Source: DATBLE01 sp036555585 (GTDB taxonomy: Bacteria; Actinomycetota; Thermoleophilia; Gaiellales; Gaiellaceae). From it: a stretch of DNA of 64,000 nt. Where the stretch lies: the NCBI GenBank assembly GCA_036555585.1, contig DATBLE010000009.1, positions 62,001-126,000 of the forward strand. Reading direction: 5' to 3'. Made by a program: the position numbers and the translations under genes. Of the stretch, positions 1-7,336 are shown one piece after another (position 1 is the stretch's first letter; each line of letters begins with the position of its first letter). The notes under the pieces were generated by a model. It searched no databases. It was not told the DNA's origin and worked only from the letters and a program-made list of their open reading frames with translations.

Positions 1-123
1 TGCCCCCGCCACGGGGCCAACTTCGACATCCGGAGCGGCGAGGCGCTGACGCTGCCCGCGTTCGAGCCGGTCGAGGTGTATCCGGTCCGCGTCGTCGACG
101 GCGTCGTCAGGGTCGAGGTCTGA
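1..123 (+). CDS. Rieske-type [2Fe-2S] ferredoxin, C-terminal end only
   Basis: The window opens inside a gene. The 40 visible residues begin CPRHGANFDIRSGEAL, the second Cys-X2-His half of a Rieske cluster (CPxHGxxFD, here CPRHGANFD). They are followed by the usual Pro-rich strand (LPAFEPVEVYPV) and a final beta hairpin. Rieske ferredoxins of this size pass electrons to ring-hydroxylating or other redox enzymes. The stop codon lies only 2 bases before the next start, so it is probably co-transcribed with the O-methyltransferase gene. The first CxH motif and the start lie outside the window, so I cannot tell a stand-alone ferredoxin from the end of a larger oxidoreductase. Confidence 0.8.
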   Translation, partial: CPRHGANFDIRSGEALTLPAFEPVEVYPVRVVDGVVRVEV

Positions 124-125
124 AC

Positions 126-725
126 ATGCTCGACGACCGCGTGCGGGCCGTGCTCGCCCGGCTCGAGGAGGAGGACGCCCGCGAGCGTGCGCGCGGCCTG
201 CCCCAGGAGGTTCGCGCCCGCGCGGTCGCGCCGACGACCGGCCGGTTCCTCTTCGCCCTGGTCGCACCGCAGACGGGCTGCGAGGTGCTCGAGGTCGGCG
301 GCTCCCGCGGCTACTCGACGATCTGGCTCGCGGCCGGCGCCCGCCTGCTCGGCGGCCGGGTCCTCTCGCTCGAGCACGACCCGGCGAAGTGCGAGGCGTG
401 GCGGCGCAACGTCGAGGAGGCGAGGCTGGCGGACTGGGCCGAGCTCGTCGAGGGCGACGCCCACGAGACGCTGCCGGCGATCGACGACGTCTTCGACCTC
501 GTCTTCATCGACGCGGAGAAGGAGGACTACGACGGCTATTTCGAGCTCGCTCGGCCGAAGGTCGAGCCGGGCGGGCTGATCGTCGCCGACAACGTGCTCT
601 CCCACGAGGATACGCTCGGCGCGTACTCGCGGGCCCGTCAGTCCGACCCCGGCCTGGAGAGCGTGACCGTGCCGCTCGACCGCGGGCTCGAGCTGAGCGT
701 CGTCCTGACGCAATCGCTAGAGTGA
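126..725 (+). CDS. SAM-dependent O-methyltransferase (class I, caffeoyl-CoA OMT-like)
   Basis: A 199-residue Rossmann methyltransferase. The glycine-rich SAM-binding motif I reads CEVLEVGGSRGYSTIWLA at about residues 52-69. The acidic ribose-binding residue follows in VLSLEHDP, and the metal/substrate-side motif FDLVFIDAEKEDYDGYFE sits near 122-139, with GGLIVADNVLS after it. This order is typical of the small, divalent-cation-dependent OMT family (YrrM-like), whose natural substrates are mostly catechol-like or unknown. The ATG is 3 bases after the Rieske gene stop. The physiological substrate cannot be read from the sequence. Confidence 0.85.
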   Translation: MLDDRVRAVLARLEEEDARERARGLPQEVRARAVAPTTGRFLFALVAPQTGCEVLEVGGSRGYSTIWLAAGARLLGGRVLSLEHDPAKCEAWRRNVEEARLADWAELVEGDAHETLPAIDDVFDLVFIDAEKEDYDGYFELARPKVEPGGLIVADNVLSHEDTLGAYSRARQSDPGLESVTVPLDRGLELSVVLTQSLE

Positions 726-753
726 GATCACCGCGGAAAGGAGGTGGTCCGAC

Positions 754-795
754 TTGAGCGACGACAGTACGGGCAGTGGAGGTGCCAGCCGGTAG
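754..795 (+). CDS. Possible 13-residue peptide inside the structured RNA
   Basis: A TTG codon at 754 lies 9 bases after a GGAGG core with exceptionally long anti-16S complementarity. It opens a 13-codon frame (LSDDSTGSGGASR) that ends in TAG at 793. It could be a translated leader peptide, or the SD-like stretch may have a structural role with no translation. There is no homology or codon evidence; it is listed because the Shine-Dalgarno match is the longest I noticed in the window. Confidence 0.2.
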   Translation: MSDDSTGSGGASR

Positions 796-924
796 GGGCG
801 TGTCCCCGGACCTGAAGAGGGGAATCGCCTAGCCAGCGTGGGGGACACTCGCTGTGAGCGCCGCCGCCCTCGTAGACGGGGCGGCAGGAAAGCGCCCCTG
901 CTAGTACAGGCTGGTGACCGGATG

Positions 925-955
925 CGAGGGCCGCGCAAGCGGCCCTCGGTCTTTG
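925..955 (+). terminator. Rho-independent terminator of the structured RNA
   Basis: A perfect 10-bp stem, CGAGGGCCGC / GCGGCCCTCG (925-934 / 939-948), is capped by a GCAA tetraloop. It is followed by GTCTTT on the plus strand only, so it terminates plus-strand transcription out of the 726-955 region. The short U-run is moderate, but the stem is very stable. Confidence 0.7.
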
Positions 956-1001
956 CTGAGCACGGAGAGGGACTGGCCCGACGGGCCTGCCCCAGGTTCC
1001 G

Positions 1002-1478
1002 CTACGGCCCCGAGCCTGCGTCGAGCAGGCTGCTGATGTCGTAGCCCTTGTCCTTGTACGCCTGCTGGACCCGGAGCAGGGCCTGGATCGAGTTGGCGCC
1101 GAAGAGGGCGGCGATCGCCTCGGACGGGTCGCTGGCGTTGTCGAGGTGCGTGACCAGCGACGGCAGGTCGTCGGCGAGGCCCCGCATCGCCGAGACGAGC
1201 TGCTCGTGCAGGTCCGAGACCGCGGTCGGCGGGTGGAGCGCCTCGACCTTCCCGGCGAACGACCGTAGGGCGGCCTGGAGCTTCGGGACGTCGCTCTTCT
1301 TCAGCTTGGTCGACGCGCCGATCGATTGCCTCAGCTCCGAGCCGATCTGGTTCGAGAGCTGCTGGAGCCGGGCCTGGTACTCGGCCTTCGTCAGCGGCTT
1401 GCTCGAGGAGTCGCCGCCGCCGCCGCAGCCTGCCGCGACGAGGCCCACCGCGGCGAGCAGGACGGCGAGCGTGCGCAC
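1002..1478 (-). CDS. Predicted lipoprotein, function unknown
   Basis: 158 residues starting from GTG. It has a lipoprotein signal peptide (MRTLAVLLAAVGLVAAGC), with the lipobox Cys at residue 18 followed by a Gly/Ser linker. The rest is predicted to be mostly helical (repeated LxxLxxQ and KLKKSDVPKLQAALRSF patterns), suggesting a small coiled bundle held on the outer face of the membrane. It lies 15 bases downstream of the SDR gene on the same strand and is probably the last gene of the dcd operon. I recognise no named domain. Confidence 0.7.
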   Translation of the reverse strand: MRTLAVLLAAVGLVAAGCGGGGDSSSKPLTKAEYQARLQQLSNQIGSELRQSIGASTKLKKSDVPKLQAALRSFAGKVEALHPPTAVSDLHEQLVSAMRGLADDLPSLVTHLDNASDPSEAIAALFGANSIQALLRVQQAYKDKGYDISSLLDAGSGP

Positions 1479-1493
1479 GACGGCGACCCTATC

Positions 1494-2378
1494 TCAAGTC
1501 GCTCGGCGCAGCTGCTCGTCGAGGGAGATCGGCTCGATCCCGAAGGTCTCCTGCGCCGGAGTCGCGTCGCCGACGTTGTCGCCCGCCTCGAGCATCGTCA
1601 GCTGGTCGCGTGTGAGCAGCGGACGGGGCAGGCGCTCCGCGACCGCGGCGCCCGCCCGCGCGAGCGGGATCGGGACGTGCACCCGCGACCGCCGCTTGCC
1701 GAGCGTTCGCGCGATCCGCCGGTAGAGCTCGTTCCACGTGACCCGGTCCGGGCCGCCGAGGTCGAAGGTCCGGTTCGCGGCCGCCGGCAGGTCGACCGCT
1801 CCCGCGAAGAACGCGGCGACGTCCTCGACCCAGATCGGCTGGAGCTGCCGCTCGCCGGCGCCCAGGACCGGCGTGACCGGCGACCACCGCACCTGGCGCA
1901 CGAAGAGCGGCAGGACGCCGCCGTCGCGACCGAAGACGAAGCTGGGCCGGAAGACCACGTGCTCGAGGCCGGACTCGCGCACGGTGCTTTCCATCGCCCA
2001 CTTGGCGGCGTAGTACGGGACGAGCGTCTTCGTCTGCTCGGAGACGCCGAGCGCGCTCATCAGCACGAACCGGCGGACGCCTGCAGCCTGCGCCGCGCCG
2101 ACGAGCCTCCGCGTCCCCTCGACCATCACCCGCTCGAAGTCGGCGCGGCTCCCGGCGATGATCGCGACCAGGTGGACGACCGTCTCGCAGCCCTCGGCCG
2201 CACGGCCCAGGCTCTCCGCGTCGGTCACATCTCCCTGTACGACCTCGCAGCCCCAGCTGCGCAGCGTCGCCGCCTTCACCGGCTTGCGGACGAGACAGCG
2301 GACCGGACGGTTCTCGGCCCGCAGCGCGTGGACGACCTTCGGGCCGACGAAGCCGGTACCGCCGGTCACGAGAATCAC
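1494..2378 (-). CDS. Atypical SDR / NAD(P)-binding epimerase-like protein (NDUFA9-like)
   Basis: 294 residues. The N-terminus ILVTGGTGFVGPKVVHAL holds the TGxxGxxG dinucleotide-binding motif. The sequence continues with the GDVTDAESL and VVHLVAIIAG segments typical of atypical short-chain dehydrogenases related to the complex I NDUFA9 subunit. An ordinary YxxxK catalytic pair is present at YYAAKWAMES. I placed the start at a GTG (2378) that overlaps the dcd TGA stop by four bases (GTGA), because the binding fold starts exactly there; a longer frame upstream is only dcd read in another frame. The substrate is unknown; roles in quinone or lipid metabolism are seen in relatives. Confidence 0.8.
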   Translation of the reverse strand: MILVTGGTGFVGPKVVHALRAENRPVRCLVRKPVKAATLRSWGCEVVQGDVTDAESLGRAAEGCETVVHLVAIIAGSRADFERVMVEGTRRLVGAAQAAGVRRFVLMSALGVSEQTKTLVPYYAAKWAMESTVRESGLEHVVFRPSFVFGRDGGVLPLFVRQVRWSPVTPVLGAGERQLQPIWVEDVAAFFAGAVDLPAAANRTFDLGGPDRVTWNELYRRIARTLGKRRSRVHVPIPLARAGAAVAERLPRPLLTRDQLTMLEAGDNVGDATPAQETFGIEPISLDEQLRRAT

Positions 2379-3967
2379 TGCTGGAAGTTTCTCCAGTAGC
2401 GGCTGGGGGTGGGCCCTTGCTGGCCCTGGTACTTCGAGCCGAGACCGTCGCTCCCGTACGGCGACGACGCCGGCTCGGAGAGCTGCACGAACGAGAGCTG
2501 GCCGATCTTCATCCCGTGGTAGATCGTGATCGGCAGGTTGGCGACGTTCGAGAGCTCCAGCGTCACGTGCCCGTCCCAGCCGGGGTCGATGAAGCCGGCG
2601 GTCGAGTGGATCAGCAGGCCGAGCCGCCCGAGTGAGCTGTTGTGGGTGGGGATGAACGCACGCGTGATGAGGAACATCCCATTCGGAGACGAGACCTCGA
2701 TGCACCGCACAGGGACGCTCTCGACCGGGCTGACGTCTGCAATGGCACGAAAGCGCTGGAACCTGCCCACCGTTTTCTGACGGGCGAGCTTCCGTGGAAG
2801 TCGGAACACTGGACGGTCCGGCGTGAACTGGACCTCGAATTTCGGCCCGATGTAGCGACCGTTCAGGACCGCACGCTTGCGAGTGAGCTTTGGGCGGAAT
2901 CCGAGGCTGGCTATGAGCTCGCAATACCGCTCGGCGAGCGATTCGCGAACCGTCGTCAGGTCACAGCGCCCGAACTTGTCGACGTACCCGTCTGTATCCA
3001 TCAAGCCGTGCAACAGGGCTTCTCGTTGCGCGATCGAGGCACGCAGGTATTCGTCCGGTATGTGCTTGTTGCCGACGAGTTCCTCGCCGCGCAGCGTGCT
3101 CGACAGCGAGTCGTTCCGTGCATAGCGGCCTGTCGCCATGTCGCGCGTGTGTCCTGTTCCGCCGATCCGATAGGTCAGAGGCCTCGTCCTTTGGGGAGCG
3201 ACTCTGTGGCCGGCGAGCGCCACCTCTTCCAGGATCTCCCGGTCAGCGCATGTGATCTCGGCCTTGGTCGACGTCCCATCTCCGATCCAGACGCCCAGGA
3301 CGTAAGGGTCGACAGGCAGGTCGCGCTGCGGGTACCAGACCGCCCCCGCGAGTGGGACGTGATGGTTGAGTTCCTCGTCCGCTCGAAGGGTCGATGCGAT
3401 CTGTGAGGTGGTTCGAACGCGATCGATGCTTCGGCCGTAGCGGCGTCCTTTCTTGTCGATCGTGCGCCACAGATGTCCGTCGTCGGCGATGACCGACGTG
3501 CCGTCCGAAAATGTGACTTCGCTGCACGGATGTCCCGTCATCGGAGGCGTTCCGGCCAACACGACAGTTGGGAAGCCCTCTTCGTCGAACACGAGATCTC
3601 CCGGCTCGAGCTCGCCAATCGTGCGCCACCCCTGCGTCGTCGGAACGACGGTGTCGAGAGCAAGGGCCTTCCCCTCCAGCCTCGCCACCAGGTCGTCGGG
3701 CAGCCGCACCCGCTCGAGGGTCGAGCCCAGCACGAACTCGCCGGGGTGGAGGATGAACGGCTCGCCGTCGACCTGGACGAGCTCGGTCAGGTCCTCCTGC
3801 TCCTGCTTCACGTCGATGTAGGGGTAGCGCGAGTTGCGGAAGACGCGGAAGTACCGGTCGACGCGGACGTCCACGCTCGAGGGTTGGAGGAGGGCACGGT
3901 CGAACGGGTCGATCTCGATCCGCCCCTCGGCGAGCAGGCGCTCGATCGTGCGGTCGGAGAGGACCAC
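2375..3967 (-). CDS. dcd: dCTP deaminase precursor interrupted by an intein
   Basis: A 530-residue precursor. Residues 1-100 and 444-530 join to a normal 187-residue dCTP deaminase, which makes dUTP from dCTP (some homologues are bifunctional and go on to dUMP). The flanks meet in the conserved active-site block RLEGK/SSLGRLGLLIHSTAG, followed by GFIDPGWDGHVTLELSN and a C-terminal KYQGQQGPTPSR. Residues 101-443 are an intein, so activity should depend on protein splicing. Translation starts at GTG; TAGAAT lies exactly 7 bases upstream with no Shine-Dalgarno, which suggests a leaderless mRNA. It heads an operon with the SDR and lipoprotein genes. Confidence 0.93.
   Translation of the reverse strand: MVLSDRTIERLLAEGRIEIDPFDRALLQPSSVDVRVDRYFRVFRNSRYPYIDVKQEQEDLTELVQVDGEPFILHPGEFVLGSTLERVRLPDDLVARLEGKALALDTVVPTTQGWRTIGELEPGDLVFDEEGFPTVVLAGTPPMTGHPCSEVTFSDGTSVIADDGHLWRTIDKKGRRYGRSIDRVRTTSQIASTLRADEELNHHVPLAGAVWYPQRDLPVDPYVLGVWIGDGTSTKAEITCADREILEEVALAGHRVAPQRTRPLTYRIGGTGHTRDMATGRYARNDSLSSTLRGEELVGNKHIPDEYLRASIAQREALLHGLMDTDGYVDKFGRCDLTTVRESLAERYCELIASLGFRPKLTRKRAVLNGRYIGPKFEVQFTPDRPVFRLPRKLARQKTVGRFQRFRAIADVSPVESVPVRCIEVSSPNGMFLITRAFIPTHNSSLGRLGLLIHSTAGFIDPGWDGHVTLELSNVANLPITIYHGMKIGQLSFVQLSEPASSPYGSDGLGSKYQGQQGPTPSRYWRNFQQ
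2639..3667 (-). other. Dcd intein: class 3 signature with LAGLIDADG endonuclease
   Basis: 343 residues inserted between Lys100 and Ser444 of Dcd. It begins with Ala (ALALDTVVPT) instead of Cys or Ser and ends PTHN before a Ser extein residue. Block B is DGHLWRT with His165 and Trp167; block F is PVRCIEV with Cys422; block G has Thr441, His442 and Asn443. Trp-Cys-Thr with a non-nucleophilic first residue is the known signature of class 3 inteins, which splice through the block F Cys. Two LAGLIDADG-type motifs, LGVWIGDG (224-231) and LLHGLMDTDGYV (318-329), indicate a homing endonuclease. The DNA is visibly less GC-rich than the flanking extein, fitting horizontal entry. Confidence 0.92.
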
Positions 3968-3974
3968 GCCGCCG

Positions 3975-3980
3975 ATTCTA
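3975..3980 (-). promoter_or_regulatory. -10 element of dcd (leaderless arrangement)
   Basis: The minus strand reads TAGAAT, then 7 bases, then the dcd GTG. With the usual distance from -10 to transcription start, the mRNA would begin at the start codon. I see no convincing -35. The divergent aminotransferase gene starts 108 bases away. Confidence 0.5.
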
Positions 3981-4061
3981 TGTTCGGCGGCGTGGTCGGA
4001 ATCGGCCTCGTGCCGCCGGTCTGCCAGATCGAAGGCTGCGTGCCGAGTCCGGCTGCTCCGC

Positions 4062-4067
4062 TAACGT
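4062..4067 (+). promoter_or_regulatory. -10 element of the 4075 aminotransferase gene (leaderless arrangement)
   Basis: TAACGT ends 7 bases before the ATG at 4075, the same geometry as dcd on the other strand. A GGGAGG lies only 1 base from the ATG, too close to serve well as a Shine-Dalgarno, which favours the leaderless reading. Confidence 0.4.
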
Positions 4068-4074
4068 GGGAGGC

Positions 4075-5400
4075 ATGGCGGCGACACGTTCGATCGTGCT
4101 GCGGACGGAGCTGCCGGGGCCGCGCTCGCGCTCGATCCTCGAGCGCAAGGAACGAGTCGTGGCCGACCCGCTGGCGCCGACGTTCCCGATCTTCGCCGCC
4201 GAGGCGCACGGGGCGAGGCTGACCGACGTCGACGGGAACACCTTCATCGACTTCACCGGCGGCGTCGGCTGCCTGAACGTCGGCCACTCGCACCCGAGGG
4301 TGGTCGCCGCCGCCCGGGAGCAGCTCGCCCGCTTCTCGCACACCGACTTCACGATCGTCCCGTACGAGCCCTACGTCGAGCTCGCGGAGCGGCTGCTCGA
4401 GCGGGCGCCCTTCTCCGGCCCCGCCAAGGCGGCCTTCTTCAACGCCGGCACCGAGGCGGTCGAGAACGCGGTCAAGTTCGCGCGCAGCTTCACCCGGCGC
4501 CCGGCGGTGGTCGCGTTCGAGGGGGGGTTCCACGGGCGAACGCTGCTGTCGCTGTCGCTGACCTCCAAGACCCACCCGTACAAGGCGGGGCTCGGCCCGT
4601 TCGCGCCCGAGGTCTACCGCGTGCCGTTCGCGAACGACTACCGCGGTCCCGACGCGCAGGCCGCGCTCGCCGCGCTCGAGCGCATGCTGATCACGCAGGT
4701 GGCGGCCGAGACCGTGGCGGCGATCGTGGTCGAGCCGGTCCAGGGCGAGGGCGGGTTCGTGGTCGCCCCGCCGGAGTTCCTCGAGGGGATCCGCCGCATC
4801 TGCGACGACAACGGGATCGTCATGGTCGTCGACGAGGTGCAGACCGGGTTCGGGCGCACCGGCAAGCTCTTCGCGATCGAGCACTACGACGTCGAGCCCG
4901 ACCTGATCACGATCGCCAAGTCGGTCGCCGCCGGCCTCCCGCTCTCGGGCGTGCTCGGGCGCGCCGAGATCATGGACGCGCCGGGCGTCTCCGCGATCGG
5001 CGGCACGTACGTCGGCAACCCGGTCGCCCAGGCAGCCGGGCTCGCAGTGCTCGACGTGATCGACGAGGAGGGCGTCCTCGAGCGCGCCGCGGCCGTCGGC
5101 GAGACGATCCGCGGACGGATGCTCGGCTGGCAGGAGCGCCATGAGGAGGTCGGCGACGTCCGCGGACTGGGCGCGATGCTCGCGATCGAGCTCGTGCACG
5201 ACCGCGACTCGAAGGATCCTGCTCCCGAGCTCGTGACGGCCGTCTGCGACGCCGCGTTCCGAGGCGGGCTGCTGCTCCTCGGCGCCGGGATCTACTCCAA
5301 CGTCGTCCGCGTGCTCGTCCCGCTGACGATCGAGGACGCCGAGCTCGAGGAGGCGCTCGACGTCTGGGAGCAGGCGCTCGAGCACGTGCTCGCCGCGTAA
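4075..5400 (+). CDS. gabT: Class III aminotransferase, 4-aminobutyrate aminotransferase-like
   Basis: 441 residues from the ATG at 4075; a GTG nine bases upstream is an alternative start. The fold-type I PLP enzyme signatures are present: NAGTEAVENAVKFARSFTRR, FHGRTLLSLSLTSK, VEPVQGEGGFVVAPPEFL and VVDEVQTGFGRTGKLF, then the Schiff-base lysine in ITIAKSVAAGLPLSG and GGTYVGNPVAQAAGLAVL. This combination fits GABA transaminases, which transfer an omega-amino group to 2-oxoglutarate. Closely related ornithine, acetylornithine and diamine aminotransferases cannot be excluded from motifs alone. There is no gabD partner beside it; the divergent neighbour is dcd. Confidence 0.78.
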   Translation: MAATRSIVLRTELPGPRSRSILERKERVVADPLAPTFPIFAAEAHGARLTDVDGNTFIDFTGGVGCLNVGHSHPRVVAAAREQLARFSHTDFTIVPYEPYVELAERLLERAPFSGPAKAAFFNAGTEAVENAVKFARSFTRRPAVVAFEGGFHGRTLLSLSLTSKTHPYKAGLGPFAPEVYRVPFANDYRGPDAQAALAALERMLITQVAAETVAAIVVEPVQGEGGFVVAPPEFLEGIRRICDDNGIVMVVDEVQTGFGRTGKLFAIEHYDVEPDLITIAKSVAAGLPLSGVLGRAEIMDAPGVSAIGGTYVGNPVAQAAGLAVLDVIDEEGVLERAAAVGETIRGRMLGWQERHEEVGDVRGLGAMLAIELVHDRDSKDPAPELVTAVCDAAFRGGLLLLGAGIYSNVVRVLVPLTIEDAELEEALDVWEQALEHVLAA

Positions 5401-5429
5401 TCCCGCCGGCGTAGGGAAAATCCACGCAG

Positions 5430-6863
5430 ATGGACGGCGACCTGATCGCTGATCGGTACGAGCTCGAGGAGCTGGTCGGCACGGGCGGGATGTCCAGCGT
5501 CCATCGCGCGCGCGACCGGCTGCTCGAGCGGCACGTCGCGATCAAGATCCTCCACGAGCACTACTCGCGCGACGAGGACTACGTCGAGCGGTTCCGACGC
5601 GAGGCCCGCGCCGCAGCGAAGCTCTCGCACCCGAACATCGTCACCGTGATCGACCGGGGCGAGGCCGACGGCCGCCAGTTCATCGTCTTCGAGTACGTGG
5701 ACGGCCAGAACCTCAAGCAGCTGATCGGGAAGAGGGGGCCGTTGCCCGTGCGCGACGCGCTCGAGCTCGGGATGCAGATCGGCCGCGCGCTCGCCTTCGC
5801 GCACGCGCAGGGCCTCGTCCACCGCGACGTCAAGCCGCAGAACGTGCTGCTCGGCAACGGCGACGTGAAGGTCACGGACTTCGGCATCGCCCGGTCGCTC
5901 GACGTGAAGGCCGGCCTGACCCAGACCGGGACGGTGCTCGGGACGAGCGAGTACATCTCGCCCGAGCAGGCCGGGGGGCGCGAGGTCGACGTCCGCACCG
6001 ACGTCTACTCGCTGGGCGCGGTCGTCTACGAGCTGCTCGCCGGGCAGCCGCCCTACACCGGCGACAGCTTCGTTTCGGTCGCGATGCGCCACGTCAACGA
6101 CCCCGTCCCGAGCATCTCGGCGGTGCGGCCGGACGTTCGGGTCCGCGTGGACGCAGCTCTGCAGCGGGCGATGGCGAAGGATCCCGACGAGCGCTTCCAG
6201 TCGATGGACGACTTCGTCGCCGAGCTCGGCGCGTGCCTGGCGGGCCTCGGCGACCCCGACGCCGACCGGACGGTGATCGTCCCGCCGCAGGTCCAGCCGC
6301 GCGACCGCCCGCGCCGGCGACGGCGGCGGCGTTGGCCGCTCGTGCTCCTGCTGGTCGCGGGAGTCGCGCTCGCGATCGCAGCCGGCGCGTACTTCGGCAC
6401 GCGCGGGTCGGGATCGGGAGGCGGCAACGACGGCTCGGGAGGAGCGCCCGTGCAGCTGGCCGCCTCCAACGCCTACGACCCGAACGGGGACGGCCGGGAG
6501 CACGACGAGGAGGTGGCGAACGCGACCGACGGCAATCCGCAGACCTTCTGGGAGACCGAGCGCTACGACAACGTCGACTTCGGCAACCTCAAGGACGGCG
6601 TCGGCATCGTCTTCGACGCCGGGCGGCCGGTGAAGCTGCGCTCGCTCACCGTCGTCTCCGACACGCCCGGATACGTCGCGAAGGTCGAGGCGGGCGCGTC
6701 TTCGGACGGTCCGTTCGCGTCCGTCTCCCCGTCGCAGACGGTCGGGGCGAGGACGACGTTCGCCCTGTCCGTCGATCCGGCGCGTCGGTACTACCTGCTC
6801 TGGATCACGCGGCTCGCGTCCGGCTATCCACGCAGCCATGTCAACGAGGTGACGGCGCGCTGA
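5430..6863 (+). CDS. Ser/Thr protein kinase, single-pass membrane, C-terminal discoidin-like domain
   Basis: 477 residues. A Hanks-type kinase fills about residues 10-270: glycine loop GTGGMSSV, Lys39 in VAIKIL, HRDVKPQN with Asp133, DFG at 150-152 and the activation-end motif YISPEQ. A basic stretch (RPRRRRRRRW) precedes one transmembrane helix at about 296-318. The outer domain reads NAYDPNGDGREHDEEV, ATDGNPQTFWETERYD, then LKDGVGIVFDAG, the pattern of the discoidin/sugar-binding module found in actinobacterial kinases and at the end of MurJ/MviN-type proteins. It is probably a receptor kinase that reads a cell-wall or sugar ligand outside and phosphorylates inside. The next gene is the 6890 cyclic-nucleotide-binding protein. 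Confidence 0.88.
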   Translation: MDGDLIADRYELEELVGTGGMSSVHRARDRLLERHVAIKILHEHYSRDEDYVERFRREARAAAKLSHPNIVTVIDRGEADGRQFIVFEYVDGQNLKQLIGKRGPLPVRDALELGMQIGRALAFAHAQGLVHRDVKPQNVLLGNGDVKVTDFGIARSLDVKAGLTQTGTVLGTSEYISPEQAGGREVDVRTDVYSLGAVVYELLAGQPPYTGDSFVSVAMRHVNDPVPSISAVRPDVRVRVDAALQRAMAKDPDERFQSMDDFVAELGACLAGLGDPDADRTVIVPPQVQPRDRPRRRRRRRWPLVLLLVAGVALAIAAGAYFGTRGSGSGGGNDGSGGAPVQLAASNAYDPNGDGREHDEEVANATDGNPQTFWETERYDNVDFGNLKDGVGIVFDAGRPVKLRSLTVVSDTPGYVAKVEAGASSDGPFASVSPSQTVGARTTFALSVDPARRYYLLWITRLASGYPRSHVNEVTAR

Positions 6864-6889
6864 ATCGGCAGTAGACTCGCGCCGATCCG

Positions 6890-7297
6890 ATGAAATCGGA
6901 CCCGAAGATCGCCGCGATGGAGAAGGTTCCGCTCTTCGCGCACTGCTCGAAGCGAGAGCTGGCGGCCGTCGCGAGCCTGGCCGACGAGGTCGACCTGCCG
7001 GCCGGGAAGGTGCTGACGCAGGAAGGCGCCCGGGGCCGTGAGTTCTTCGTCCTGCTGGAGGGAACCGCCGACGTCTCCAGCGACGGCCGGCAGATGCGAT
7101 CGCTCGGCGAAGGCGACTTCTTCGGCGAGATCGCGCTCGTCACCGACAAGGCGCGAACCGCGACGGTCACCGCCACCGCGCCGATGCGGGCGCTCGTCAT
7201 CACCGACCGCGCCTTCAGGGAGCTGCTCCGCAACTCGCCGGAGATCCAGGGCAAGGTGCTGGCGGCGATCGCCGACCGGCTCGCGGCGACGTTGTAG
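6890..7297 (+). CDS. Cyclic nucleotide-binding domain protein
   Basis: 135 residues, essentially one cNMP-binding beta-roll: LFAHCSKRELAAVASLADEV, then VLTQEGARGREFFVLLEGTADV and the phosphate-binding cassette LGEGDFFGEIALVTDKARTATVTA (FGE-I-AL, with RT in place of RA). There is no DNA-binding or catalytic domain, so it is a free-standing sensor or adaptor, perhaps acting with the kinase encoded just upstream. TAGACT lies 12 bases before the ATG and no Shine-Dalgarno is visible, so the mRNA may have almost no leader. Confidence 0.82.
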   Translation: MKSDPKIAAMEKVPLFAHCSKRELAAVASLADEVDLPAGKVLTQEGARGREFFVLLEGTADVSSDGRQMRSLGEGDFFGEIALVTDKARTATVTATAPMRALVITDRAFRELLRNSPEIQGKVLAAIADRLAATL

Positions 7298-7298
7298 A

Positions 7299-7336
7299 CG
7301 GAATCGGTGACAGGCTGAAGCCTGTCACCGATTCCG
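7299..7336. terminator. Long perfect hairpin between convergent genes
   Basis: A 17-bp perfect inverted repeat (arms 7299-7315 and 7320-7336; the outer pairs start CGGAATCGG) has a 4-base TGAA centre. It fills the whole gap between the stop of the 6890 gene and the stop of ddl. It has no U-tract on either side. It probably ends or stabilises both transcripts, and it also resembles a dispersed palindromic repeat. Confidence 0.6.

Larger units (their letters stand above)
726..955 (+). ncRNA. Candidate structured non-coding RNA with terminator
   Basis: This gap between convergent genes is a dense series of hairpins. GGTCCG (746-751) pairs with CGGACC (807-812) and encloses GGCA/TGCC (772-775/783-786) and GGGG/CCCC (795-798/804-807). 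These are followed by CAGCG/CGCTG (834-838/850-854), GCCGCCC/GGGCGGC (863-869/879-885, with an inner CG/CG and TAGA loop) and CCTG/CAGG (897-900/907-910). A 10-bp GCAA-capped stem then ends in GGTCTTT. At 738-750 it carries AAGGAGGTGGTCC, nearly the full complement of the 16S rRNA 3-prime tail. TAGAGT (718-723) could be a -10 element. The family is not identified; an Infernal search against Rfam would decide (the raiA motif is one class to test). Confidence 0.55.

Noticed and set aside
925..955. Terminator acting for the minus-strand lipoprotein gene
   Set aside because: The stem is symmetrical, but the T-run is only on the plus strand, and other possible stems lie nearer the lipoprotein stop.
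2379..2924. N-terminal extension of the SDR gene
   Set aside because: This stretch is dcd and its intein read in another frame. The dinucleotide fold starts exactly at GTG 2378.
5292..6839. A 515-codon minus-strand frame antisense to the kinase gene
   Set aside because: Shadow frame of the kinase, no recognisable motif; the same applies to long antisense frames opposite pknB, ilvD and argH.
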